From positions 2,666,001 to 2,730,000 of the forward strand of contig NZ_AP024643.1 in NCBI RefSeq assembly GCF_019977195.1: a stretch of 64,000 bases of DNA, in the 5' to 3' direction. Origin of the DNA: Arthrobacter sp. StoSoilA2. GTDB taxonomy: Bacteria > Actinomycetota > Actinomycetes > Actinomycetales > Micrococcaceae. Below are positions 33,258-41,647 of the stretch, piece by piece. Position 1 is the first letter of the stretch. Every line of letters begins with the position of its first letter. The notes below the pieces were generated by a model. It was given only the letters and a program-made list of their open reading frames with translations, was not told where the DNA came from and did no database searches. The position numbers and the translations under genes are program-made.

Positions 33258-35069
33258 GTGGATACGTCGAACAACAACGACATTGGACGGCCGACGCCGG
33301 AGGAAGCTAACGCCGCTGCTGAAGAGGCAGCAAACCGGAGGCTTGCCGCCATCCAGCCGCCCGACCCATCCAGTGAATTGACCGTGGCCGAACGCCAGAT
33401 CAATATCCTTCGGGACAAGCTTCGCCACATCGACCGCCAGCTTGCCGCCGCCACCCAAAACAACAGCAAGCTTGTCAGCATGCTTGAAACGGCGAAGGGC
33501 GAGATCCTTCGTTTGAAGGGTGCTTTGGAGCAGGAAGGGCAGCCGCCCTACAGCTTCGGAACGGTGGTACAGATCAACCCCCGCAGGCAGCCGGGCCCGG
33601 GTTCTTCCGGGCAGGCGGCCACGGAGGAATCCGTGGACATTTTCAATGCAGGCCGCAAGATGCGTGTTGGCATCAGCCCGCTGGTAAATGTCAACCAACT
33701 CGCAGTTGGCCAGGAAGTCCTTTTGAATGAGGCCCTGCTGGTGGTTGCCGGGCTCGGCTACGAACGGGCGGGTGAACTCGTTACGCTCAAGGAGATGCTG
33801 GGCAAGGACCGTGCGTTGGTAGTTGGCCGCGCCGACGAGGAACGCGTAGTCCGCCTCTCAGGAGCGTTGCAAAGCGTGCACCTGAAGGTAGGAGACGCGC
33901 TGTCGCTGGATTCGCGCACCGGCTATGCGCTGGAAAAAGTCCCGCGCGCTGAGGTGGAGAACCTTGTCCTGGAAGAAGTTCCGGACATCACCTATCAGGA
34001 CATCGGCGGCCTTGGTCCCCAGATCGAACAGATCCGCGATGCTGTTGAACTCCCGTTCCTGCATCCGGACCTGTACAGGGAACACGGGCTCAAGGCGCCC
34101 AAGGGAATCCTTCTCTACGGTCCGCCGGGTTGCGGCAAGACCCTCATCGCCAAGGCCGTGGCCAATTCCCTGGCTGCCCGTGCCGCTGAGCGCGCAGGCA
34201 ACACGGACCTCAAGAGCTACTTCCTCAACATTAAGGGACCTGAGCTCCTGGATAAGTACGTTGGCGAGACCGAACGGCACATCCGGCTGATCTTCTCCCG
34301 TGCCCGCGAAAAAGCGTCCGATGGCAGCCCCGTGGTGGTTTTCTTCGACGAAATGGATTCGCTGTTCCGTACGCGTGGAACCGGCGTGTCTTCCGACGTC
34401 GAAACCACCATCGTCCCGCAGCTGCTCAGCGAGATTGATGGCGTGGAGCGTTTGGACAATGTGATCGTCATTGGTGCCTCAAACCGCGAGGACATGATCG
34501 ATCCCGCGATCCTCCGGCCGGGCCGCCTTGACGTAAAGGTCAAGATCCAGCGACCCGATGCCGAAGCTGCTGCGGACATCTTTGGCAAGTACATCACCAC
34601 TGACCTTCCCTTCCATGCACAGGATCTGGCGGAGTATGGCGGAGATGTCCAAGCTACTGTCGACGCCATGATCCAGCGCACCGTGGAGGCAATGTATTCC
34701 ACCGAGAAGTCGAACGAATACCTTGAAGTCACGTACGCCAACGGTGATACGGAAATGCTCTACTTCAAGGATTTCAACTCAGGCGCCGTGGTTCAGAACG
34801 TCGTGGACAGGGCTAAGAAGTACGCGATCAAGGATCTGCTGACCAACCATCAGAAGGGTCTGAGGATCGATCACCTGCTGCGTGCAGTGGTGGACGAATT
34901 CCGGGAACACGAGGACATGCCGAACACCACGAACCCTGACGACTGGGCAAGAATCTCAGGGAAGAAGGGCGAACGGATCACGTACATCCGTACGATCGTG
35001 CAAGGCAAGGCAGGCCAGGAACCTGGCAAGTCGATCGAGACTACAGCCAACACGGGTCAGTACCTGTGA
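33258..35069 (+). CDS. mpa: proteasome-associated AAA ATPase (Mpa/ARC)
   Basis: The 603-residue hexameric unfoldase recognises pupylated proteins and feeds the 20S proteasome. An N-terminal coiled coil (residues about 40-95) binds Pup, and two OB-like domains follow (about 95-245). The AAA module has Walker A GPPGCGKT at 288-295, Walker B FFDEMD with Asp364/Glu365, and RPGRLDVKV as the arginine region. The C-terminus ends GQYL, the penultimate-tyrosine motif that docks to the proteasome. GTG 33258 has GAAGGGG about 10 bases upstream. The stop overlaps the dop start. Confidence 0.97.
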   Translation: MDTSNNNDIGRPTPEEANAAAEEAANRRLAAIQPPDPSSELTVAERQINILRDKLRHIDRQLAAATQNNSKLVSMLETAKGEILRLKGALEQEGQPPYSFGTVVQINPRRQPGPGSSGQAATEESVDIFNAGRKMRVGISPLVNVNQLAVGQEVLLNEALLVVAGLGYERAGELVTLKEMLGKDRALVVGRADEERVVRLSGALQSVHLKVGDALSLDSRTGYALEKVPRAEVENLVLEEVPDITYQDIGGLGPQIEQIRDAVELPFLHPDLYREHGLKAPKGILLYGPPGCGKTLIAKAVANSLAARAAERAGNTDLKSYFLNIKGPELLDKYVGETERHIRLIFSRAREKASDGSPVVVFFDEMDSLFRTRGTGVSSDVETTIVPQLLSEIDGVERLDNVIVIGASNREDMIDPAILRPGRLDVKVKIQRPDAEAAADIFGKYITTDLPFHAQDLAEYGGDVQATVDAMIQRTVEAMYSTEKSNEYLEVTYANGDTEMLYFKDFNSGAVVQNVVDRAKKYAIKDLLTNHQKGLRIDHLLRAVVDEFREHEDMPNTTNPDDWARISGKKGERITYIRTIVQGKAGQEPGKSIETTANTGQYL

Positions 35070-36739
35070 CGGCCAAAACCGAGGGTGTACCCGCGGAAAG
35101 GTTGCCTGTAGGCGGCGCCATGCGCGTCATGGGTTCCGAAACCGAGTACGGAATCCATGCGCCATCGGCGCCCGGGGCCAACGCCACCATGATGTCCGCC
35201 CGGATCATCCAGGCCTATGCGACGGTCACCCGCCAACGTGCCGCCGGGGGAGCGGAAACGCGGTGGGACTATACGGACGAAGAACCCTTGCACGATGCCC
35301 GCGGCTGGACGGTTGACCGGGCAAGTGCCGATCCCAGCCAGCTGACTGACCAGCCGCCAGTGCTCGACGCCGAGGCAGTCGCGTTGGCGTATGGCCGCCA
35401 GGAATTGGAACTGGATGGCCAGGACGAATCCGGTTCGCTCCTCATGAACATGGTCCTCGGGAACGGCGCCCGCCTTTACGTGGACCATGCACACCCGGAG
35501 TACTCAAGCCCTGAAGTCACCAACCCGCGGGATGCGGTGGCCTGGGACGCTGCCGGCGATCTCGTAGCACTTGCCACGGTGAGGAAAGTAGCGGCAGACA
35601 CCAGCCTTCCGCCGATCAATCTCTACAAGAACAACACGGACAACAAATCGGTGTCCTACGGCTCGCACGAGAATTACCTCATGCCCCGTTCAGTTCCTTT
35701 TGGCGACATCATCCGGGGACTCACACCATTCTTCGTGTCCCGGCAGGTGATTTGTGGGGCCGGGCGTGTGGGGATCGGACAGGACAGTTCCACGGCCGGC
35801 TACCAGATCAGCCAACGGGCAGACTTCTTCGAGGCTGAGGTGGGCCTGGAGACCACTATCCGACGCCCCATCATCAACACCCGGGACGAGCCTCACGCGA
35901 CCGCGGATAAGTACCGGCGGCTTCACGTCATTATCGGCGATGCGAACCTCAGCCAGGTTTCCAACTATCTGAAGTTCGGCACCACGGCCATGGTTCTCAG
36001 CCTCATTGAAGCCGGCCAGGCGCCCCGCATCGAAGTCCATGAACCCGTTCAGGCACTGCAGGCCATCAGTCATGACACAACTTTGGCCACTACCGTAAGA
36101 CTGCTGGATGGACGGCGGGTGACCGCCCTGGATATCCAGTGGATGTACTACGAAGCTGCCGCAAAGCTGGCGCAGGAGACCGGAGTTGCCGATTCCGTCA
36201 CTGGCGACGGGCACACGCATGGCGTACTTGAACGCTGGGAATCGACCCTGTCACTGCTGGGCAGCGATCCCGCTGCTGCGGCGTCATCCGTGGAATGGAT
36301 AGCCAAGAAGTCCCTCCTTGAGGGGTATCGGAACCGCGACGGCCTTGGTTGGGACGATGCCCGGCTCGGGTTGGTCGATCTCCAATGGTCCGATATCCGG
36401 CCGGAGAAGGGCCTTTACTACCGGATGCTGTCCAGGGACAGGATGATCCGGATCGTCGACGACGCCGACATCGCCAGGGCGGTGGGTGAACCGCCGTCGG
36501 ACACACGGGCGTATTTCCGCGGACGGTGCGTTTCAAGCTTCGGCAAGGACGTCGTTGGCGCCAGTTGGGACTCGGTCATCTTCGATGTTCCGGGACTTGG
36601 GAAACTGCAGCGTGTTCCCACCCGCGAACCACTTCGGGGGACCCGGGCGCTCACAGGAGCCCTGTTTGACCGGCATCAGGAGGCGGGCTCGTTCCTGGCC
36701 GAATTGCTGGGCCAAAAACCGCCGCCGCCCAAGGACTGA
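35066..36739 (+). CDS. dop: depupylase / Pup deamidase
   Basis: The 557-residue carboxylate-amine ligase-like enzyme converts the Pup C-terminal Gln to Glu and removes Pup from substrates. MGSETEYG near the N-terminus provides the metal/ATP glutamate, followed by the Dop-specific loop region. KNNTDNKSVSYGSHENYL and INTRDEPHA are shared with PafA. GTG 35066 overlaps the mpa stop as GTGA, but no ribosome site is visible; ATG 35120 would start directly before the conserved core and is a real alternative. Paralogue pafA lies downstream. Confidence 0.95.
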   Translation: MTAKTEGVPAERLPVGGAMRVMGSETEYGIHAPSAPGANATMMSARIIQAYATVTRQRAAGGAETRWDYTDEEPLHDARGWTVDRASADPSQLTDQPPVLDAEAVALAYGRQELELDGQDESGSLLMNMVLGNGARLYVDHAHPEYSSPEVTNPRDAVAWDAAGDLVALATVRKVAADTSLPPINLYKNNTDNKSVSYGSHENYLMPRSVPFGDIIRGLTPFFVSRQVICGAGRVGIGQDSSTAGYQISQRADFFEAEVGLETTIRRPIINTRDEPHATADKYRRLHVIIGDANLSQVSNYLKFGTTAMVLSLIEAGQAPRIEVHEPVQALQAISHDTTLATTVRLLDGRRVTALDIQWMYYEAAAKLAQETGVADSVTGDGHTHGVLERWESTLSLLGSDPAAAASSVEWIAKKSLLEGYRNRDGLGWDDARLGLVDLQWSDIRPEKGLYYRMLSRDRMIRIVDDADIARAVGEPPSDTRAYFRGRCVSSFGKDVVGASWDSVIFDVPGLGKLQRVPTREPLRGTRALTGALFDRHQEAGSFLAELLGQKPPPPKD

Positions 36740-36818
36740 GGCATTCAGCCACGGGCAAAAATGGTGCCTTGGCAAAGCCGGGCGCAGCAGCCCACGGCGT
36801 GGCAATATGGCAGTAGGA

Positions 36819-36838
36819 AGTCCCCACGAACGGGGGCT
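36819..36838 (+). promoter_or_regulatory. hairpin just upstream of pup ribosome site
   Basis: AGTCCCC pairs with GGGGGCT (one T-G pair) around a 6-base loop, ending 5 bases before the pup Shine-Dalgarno TAGGGAG (36844-36850). It could protect the 5' end of a processed pup message or modulate translation. Confidence 0.4.
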
Positions 36839-36856
36839 GACAGTAGGGAGATGGAA

Positions 36857-37060
36857 ATGGCAGCTCAGGAGCAGCAGCAACCGCAGTCACGGGATACTGA
36901 GACTGAAGTAGACGTCCCGGAGGCACCACCGGCAGCACCCGAAGCCCAGGCCTCGGATGCCACCCAGGGTGTGGACGACCTCCTTGACGAAATCGATGGC
37001 GTCCTGGAATCCAACGCTGAAGAGTTCGTCAGGGCCTTCGTCCAAAAGGGCGGCCAGTAA
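36857..37060 (+). CDS. pup: prokaryotic ubiquitin-like protein Pup
   Basis: The 67-residue mostly disordered protein is attached to lysines of doomed proteins. It ends in the hallmark QKGGQ, with a terminal Gln that must be deamidated by Dop before ligation by PafA. The Mpa-binding helix DDLLDEIDGVLESNAEEF is clear. The N-terminus is rich in Gln. ATG 36857 is preferred over 36851 because TAGGGAG would otherwise have no spacing. It lies between dop and prcB as in other actinobacteria. Confidence 0.97.
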   Translation: MAAQEQQQPQSRDTETEVDVPEAPPAAPEAQASDATQGVDDLLDEIDGVLESNAEEFVRAFVQKGGQ

Positions 37061-37140
37061 GCGGACCCGGACAAACCATGTACTGCCCGGCTGGCGCGAG
37101 GCCACCGGGCATCGGAATGCAGAGTCGAAGGAGTGCAGCA

Positions 37141-37950
37141 ATGCAGGACCCATCAACCGGCCCCCTGGCCACCCAGGCAACGTCTTCATTCACGGAGCAC
37201 CTTCAACGCTCGCGTCCCGAACTCCTTCCGTTCAACCAAACGTTGCCGGCCGGTACCGTTCCGTCCTCGCCGCACGCGACCACCATCGTCGCCTTGACGT
37301 ATGCCGGCGGCGTGCTGATGGCAGGGGACCGGCGGGCAACCATGGGAAACGTGATCGCCAGCCGGCACATTGAGAAGGTCTTTCCCGCGGACCAGTATTC
37401 GGTCCTGGGTATTGCCGGTACGGCGGGCCTGGCAATCGATATCACGCGGCTCTTCCAGGTGGAACTGGAACACTACGAGAAAATTGAGGGCACGCTCCTT
37501 AGCCTCGTGGGCAAGGCGAACCGTTTGGGTGCGATGATCCGCGGCAATTTGCCCATGGCAATGCAGGGAATGGCGGTGATTCCCTTGTTTGCCGGTTTCG
37601 ACCACGTATCGGGCACCGGACGGCTTTTCTCCTACGACGTCACCGGTGGGCGCTATGAAGAACAGGAACACCACTCCGTGGGTTCCGGTTCAGTTTTTGC
37701 ACGTGGAGCCCTGAAGAAACTTTGGAAGCCGAACCTTTCGGAAGAACAGGCTGTGGCCGTCGCGGTTGAGGCGCTCTACGACGCCGCGGACGACGACTCC
37801 GCAACGGGCGGCCCGGACCCCGTCCGCCAGCTGTGGCCAGTGGTTTACACGGTCAACCGTGCCGGTAATCGCCGGGTACCTGAACGGGACCTGGCGGCGA
37901 TAGCCGGTGCCATCGTCGAATCCCGTGCCATCGCCGGACGGGAGGCCTGA
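37141..37950 (+). CDS. prcB: 20S proteasome beta subunit
   Basis: The 269-residue precursor carries a 46-residue propeptide. Cleavage before TTIVAL exposes Thr47 as the N-terminal nucleophile, and AGDRRATMGN, AIDIT and the GSGS segment complete the Ntn-hydrolase site. Start ATG 37141 has AAGGAG 7 bases upstream; an ATG at 37078 is in frame but would give an unusually long propeptide. prcA follows after 1 bp, so alpha and beta subunits are co-translated. Confidence 0.96.
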   Translation: MQDPSTGPLATQATSSFTEHLQRSRPELLPFNQTLPAGTVPSSPHATTIVALTYAGGVLMAGDRRATMGNVIASRHIEKVFPADQYSVLGIAGTAGLAIDITRLFQVELEHYEKIEGTLLSLVGKANRLGAMIRGNLPMAMQGMAVIPLFAGFDHVSGTGRLFSYDVTGGRYEEQEHHSVGSGSVFARGALKKLWKPNLSEEQAVAVAVEALYDAADDDSATGGPDPVRQLWPVVYTVNRAGNRRVPERDLAAIAGAIVESRAIAGREA

Positions 37951-37951
37951 C

Positions 37952-38659
37952 ATGACGCAGCAGTTCTATGTTTCGCCCGAACAGCTGATGAAGGACCGTG
38001 CGGATTTCGCACGGAAGGGCATTGCCCGCGGCCGCTCCGTAGTGGTGATCAGTTGTGCTGACGGCATCGCGTTGATCGCTGAGAACCCGTCACCTTCGCT
38101 GCATAAAATCGGCGAGATCTACGACAAAATCGCTTTCGCGGCAGTGGGCAAGTACAACGAGTTCGAAAGCCTCAGACAGGCCGGTGTGCGGTACGCGGAT
38201 GTCCGTGGCTACTCGTACGACCGCGAAGACGTGACCGCCCGGGGATTGGCAAGCGTCTACGCGCAGAGCCTCGGCGCAGTGTTCACCGCCGAACAAAAGC
38301 CGTTCGAAGTGGAACTGGCCGTGGCTGAAGTCGGCCTGGCGCAAGAGCAGGACCACCTGTACCGGCTCACCTTTGATGGCTCGATTGCCGATGAGAACGG
38401 CTTCGTGGTGATGGGTGGACTTGCCGACCAGATTTCCGACGTCGTAAGCGGGGCTTGGGAGCCCGAGCTTGGTTTTGCCGGGGCCATGAGATTGGCTTTG
38501 CGTGCTTTGGCGACGGACAAGGAAGCCGACGCCCTCCCGGCGACCGCCGTCGAAGCTGCCGTTCTGGACCGCGCTTCAGAGAGTCACCGGGGTTCCCGCC
38601 GGGCTTTCCGGCGTCTGCTCCCCGAGGACATGACACAGCTGCTCACAGAGGAGGCTTGA
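37952..38659 (+). CDS. prcA: 20S proteasome alpha subunit
   Basis: The 235-residue subunit forms the outer gating rings of the proteasome. It starts TQQFYVSPEQLMKDRADFARKGIARGRSVV, the bacterial alpha-type N-terminal helix and gate. It has no propeptide or catalytic threonine, as expected. ATG 37952 has GGGAGG 6-7 bases upstream within the prcB end. pafA starts 1 base after its stop, so pup-prcB-prcA-pafA form a tight operon. Confidence 0.96.
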   Translation: MTQQFYVSPEQLMKDRADFARKGIARGRSVVVISCADGIALIAENPSPSLHKIGEIYDKIAFAAVGKYNEFESLRQAGVRYADVRGYSYDREDVTARGLASVYAQSLGAVFTAEQKPFEVELAVAEVGLAQEQDHLYRLTFDGSIADENGFVVMGGLADQISDVVSGAWEPELGFAGAMRLALRALATDKEADALPATAVEAAVLDRASESHRGSRRAFRRLLPEDMTQLLTEEA

Positions 38660-38660
38660 G

Positions 38661-40025
38661 ATGGACAAACGCATATTCGGCATCGAGACGGAGTTTGGGA
38701 TTTCCTATTCCAGCCCCGACTCACGTCCTTTGGCCCCCGAAGAAGTGGCCCGCTATTTGTTCCGCAAGGTGGTGAGCTGGGGCAGGTCTTCCAACGTCTT
38801 CCTGACCAACGGTTCACGCCTGTACCTGGACGTTGGTTCGCACCCGGAATACGCCACCGCGGAATGCGATGACCTCGCGCAACTCATCGCCCACGACCGC
38901 GCCGGAGAGCTCATCCTGGACGACCTCGTTGATGAGGCCCAGGCCCGGCTCGCCGCGGAGGGTTTCAATGGCACGGTGTACCTCTTCAAGAACAACACCG
39001 ACTCCGCCGGAAACTCCTACGGAAGCCACGAAAATTACCTCATACCGCGTCGGGGAGAGTTCTCAAGGTTGGCCGAGATCCTCATCCCGTTCCTGGTGAC
39101 CCGTCAACTCATCGCGGGAGCAGGCAAAGTCCTGAAGACACCCCATGGTGCAACTTTTGCCTTCTCACAGCGGGCAGACCACATCTGGGAAGGTGTGTCT
39201 TCTGCCACCACCAGGTCACGCCCCATTATCAACACCCGTGACGAGCCGCATGCCGATGCCGAGTTCTATCGTCGGCTCCATGTGATCGTGGGTGATTCCA
39301 ACATGTCCGAAACCTCCGCGCTCCTCAAGGTGGGCACGGTTGACCTGATCCTGCGCATGATCGAGGCAGGGGTGATCATGCGGGACATGCGAATGGAGAA
39401 CCCCATCCGGAGCATCCGGGAAATTTCGCATGACCTCACGGGCAGCGCTTTGGTCCGCCTGGCAAACGGCAGGCAGCTCTCGGCGCTCGATATCCAGCGC
39501 GAGTACCTTGCAAAGGTCACAGAGTTCGTGGCCGCGAACGGCGCACATAATGCCCACGTGCCGCTTATTCTCGACTTGTGGGAGCGGACCCTGGACGCCA
39601 TCGAAAGTGGCGATACCAGCACTATCGACACCGAAGTGGACTGGGCCATCAAGAAGAAGCTGATGGACGGTTACATGCGCCGGCACGACCTCAGCCTGGA
39701 CTCGCCCCGCATTGCTCAACTGGATCTCACCTACCACGACATTTCACGCCAGCGCGGCCTCTTCTTCCTGCTGCAATCACGGGATGCCGCGCGGCGTTTG
39801 GTTCCCGAAACCGAAGTGAAGGACGCTGTTGACACTCCTCCACAGACAACCCGGGCCAAGCTGCGGGGAGACTTCGTCCGGAGGGCGCAGGAGCTCGGAC
39901 GCGACTACACGGTGGACTGGGTGCACTTGAAGCTCAACGACCGCGCACACCAGACAATCCTCTGCAAGGACCCCTTCCGCAGCGTGGACGACCGCGTTGA
40001 TGCGCTCCTGGACTCCATGGGCTAA
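38661..40025 (+). CDS. pafA: Pup-protein ligase
   Basis: The 454-residue ligase joins deamidated Pup to substrate lysines with ATP. GIETEFGISYS holds the catalytic-site glutamate, and KNNTDSAGNSYGSHENYL and INTRDEPHADAEFYRRLHVI match its paralogue Dop. It lacks the Dop loop and is about 100 residues shorter than the Dop encoded here, as usual. AGGAGG 5 bases before ATG 38661 gives strong translation. It closes the core proteasome operon. Confidence 0.97.
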   Translation: MDKRIFGIETEFGISYSSPDSRPLAPEEVARYLFRKVVSWGRSSNVFLTNGSRLYLDVGSHPEYATAECDDLAQLIAHDRAGELILDDLVDEAQARLAAEGFNGTVYLFKNNTDSAGNSYGSHENYLIPRRGEFSRLAEILIPFLVTRQLIAGAGKVLKTPHGATFAFSQRADHIWEGVSSATTRSRPIINTRDEPHADAEFYRRLHVIVGDSNMSETSALLKVGTVDLILRMIEAGVIMRDMRMENPIRSIREISHDLTGSALVRLANGRQLSALDIQREYLAKVTEFVAANGAHNAHVPLILDLWERTLDAIESGDTSTIDTEVDWAIKKKLMDGYMRRHDLSLDSPRIAQLDLTYHDISRQRGLFFLLQSRDAARRLVPETEVKDAVDTPPQTTRAKLRGDFVRRAQELGRDYTVDWVHLKLNDRAHQTILCKDPFRSVDDRVDALLDSMG

Positions 40026-40154
40026 CAGCCTTTCTGAGCGTACTCCCAGCTTCACGGGCTATTCTGGACTGTGGCCTCTTTCCAAGAGGCCATTGCCTTG
40101 GATCTGCCATGCGCCTTTCCGAGTGTCCTTTGCCCCGACGAAAGTGTCTTTTTT

Positions 40155-41084
40155 GTGCGCCGACTCCTAGCAATTCTTCTTCCTGCCCTGCTGCTCATCA
40201 CTGCGTGTGGGGGCGGGGGCACGCCAGCCGCGGAGCCCACCAGCCAGTCATCGGGCGATGTCTCCAAACTCGATTCCGTCAAGGTGACCGACAACGGAGA
40301 TGACAAGGCCCCTGGCCTGGACTTCACCAAGCCGCTCACCGTCGCTGAACCTACCATCAAGGTAGTCAGTGAAGGCAACGGCGACCGTATCAAGGCCGGC
40401 CAGGTTGCCGAGCTCGCATACATCGCCGTGGATGGCAATGACGGCAAGACCGTTGAAGACGTCTACAAGAACGGCCCCCAGCCCATTGAGCTGAATGACG
40501 AGCTCAAAAAGGGCAACGAGCTGATCTACAACGCCATTGTTGGCGCCAAGATCGGTTCCCACATCGCGTTCGCCGCGCCGGGTTCGGCAGCCACGGGCGC
40601 TGCCGCCGGCTCTACGCAGTTGGTGGTTTTCAAGCTGCTTTCCGCCAAGGAAGCCGCTCCGGTCCTGTCAAAGCCGGAAGGTGAGACAATCACTCCTCCG
40701 GCTGGGCTCCCCACCGTGAAGGAAGACGACAAGGGCATCCCGCAGATCTCCGTTGAAGGCGCAGCCGCTCCGAAGGAACTCATCGCACAGGACCTCATCA
40801 AGGGCTCCGGCGCTGCTGTTAAGGCTACTGACACCCTCACGGTGAATTACGTTGGCGTCAATCTTGTGGGCGGCCAGAAGTTCGATTCGAGCTTTGACCG
40901 GGGACAGACAGCAAGCTTCGCGCTTTCCGGTGTCATCAAGGGCTGGACCCAAGGCCTGGAAGGCAAGACCGTCGGCTCCCGCGTCCTTCTGGTCATCCCG
41001 CAGGACCTTGCTTATGGCGCTGCTGGACAGGGTGAAGCCAAGGGCGATCTCGTCTTCGTCGTTGACATCCTCGGCGTCAAGTAG
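40155..41084 (+). CDS. FKBP-type peptidyl-prolyl isomerase lipoprotein
   Basis: The 309-residue precursor has a basic start (VRRLL), a hydrophobic stretch and the lipobox LITAC with the lipidated cysteine near residue 18, so it is anchored outside the membrane. A first FKBP-like region (about 65-165) is degenerate; the second (about 205-309) is canonical, with VNYVGV, GQKFDSSFDRG, VIKGWTQGLEGK, LVIPQDLAYG and FVVDILGVK. GTG 40155 is chosen because it puts the signal peptide at the N-terminus; an in-frame GTG at 40071 with TATTCT 5 bases before it is the alternative. It lies between pafA and a cytoplasmic FKBP gene. Confidence 0.88.
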   Translation: MRRLLAILLPALLLITACGGGGTPAAEPTSQSSGDVSKLDSVKVTDNGDDKAPGLDFTKPLTVAEPTIKVVSEGNGDRIKAGQVAELAYIAVDGNDGKTVEDVYKNGPQPIELNDELKKGNELIYNAIVGAKIGSHIAFAAPGSAATGAAAGSTQLVVFKLLSAKEAAPVLSKPEGETITPPAGLPTVKEDDKGIPQISVEGAAAPKELIAQDLIKGSGAAVKATDTLTVNYVGVNLVGGQKFDSSFDRGQTASFALSGVIKGWTQGLEGKTVGSRVLLVIPQDLAYGAAGQGEAKGDLVFVVDILGVK

Positions 41085-41154
41085 GCAGCCACCTGATCCG
41101 GGACTGGCTAAGCTGGTTCCTGACACCATTCGTCCCTCACACCAAGGAGCAACC

Positions 41155-41550
41155 ATGTCATTTGGTCAGCGTGACTTCGACCGCACCAAGCCCGAAATCG
41201 ACTTCCCGGAAGGCGACGTTCCCACCGAGCTCGTCATCACGGACCTCATTGAGGGTTCCGGCGCCGAGGCCAAAGCCGGCGACACCGTTTCCACCCACTA
41301 CGTTGGCGTCGCCTGGTCCACGGGCGAAGAGTTCGACGCTTCCTGGGGCCGTGGCGCTCCGCTGGACTTCCGTGTTGGTGTGGGCCAGGTCATCCAGGGC
41401 TGGGACCAGGGCCTGTTGGGTATGAAGGTTGGCGGCCGTCGCCGCCTTGAGATCCCTTCAGAACTGGCGTACGGATCCCGTGGCGCCGGCGGAGCAATCA
41501 AGCCCAACGAGGCCTTGATCTTCGTCGTCGACCTCGTAGCTGTCCGCTAG
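41155..41550 (+). CDS. cytoplasmic FKBP-type peptidyl-prolyl cis-trans isomerase
   Basis: The 131-residue single-domain isomerase has the whole FKBP core: THYVGVAWSTGEEFDASWGRG, VGQVIQGWDQGLLGMKVGGRR, IPSELAYGSRGAGGAIKPNEALIF and a final VDLVAVR. No signal sequence is present, so it works in the cytoplasm. AAGGAG (41143-41148) supports ATG 41155, and TAAGCT at 41109-41114 is a candidate -10. It is followed by a strong hairpin. Confidence 0.95.
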   Translation: MSFGQRDFDRTKPEIDFPEGDVPTELVITDLIEGSGAEAKAGDTVSTHYVGVAWSTGEEFDASWGRGAPLDFRVGVGQVIQGWDQGLLGMKVGGRRRLEIPSELAYGSRGAGGAIKPNEALIFVVDLVAVR

Positions 41551-41567
41551 GGCGCAAGCTTCCTGCC

Positions 41568-41611
41568 AAGGCGCGTTACCACCCGGCTTTGCCGGGCCGG
41601 TGACGCGCCTT
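41568..41611 (+). terminator. hairpin terminator after the FKBP gene
   Basis: AAGGCGCGT pairs with ACGCGCCTT and an inner ACCCGGC/GCCGGG stem continues the arm with small mismatches. Only scattered T residues follow, as is common for terminators in high-GC bacteria. It separates the FKBP gene from pafBC. Confidence 0.7.
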
Positions 41612-41634
41612 GCTGCTTTCGCCCAGGACTTTAG

Positions 41635-41640
41635 TAACGT
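41635..41640 (+). promoter_or_regulatory. leaderless-type -10 element (pafBC)
   Basis: TAACGT ends 7 bases before GTG 41648. Confidence 0.5.
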
Positions 41641-41647
41641 AGCAACC

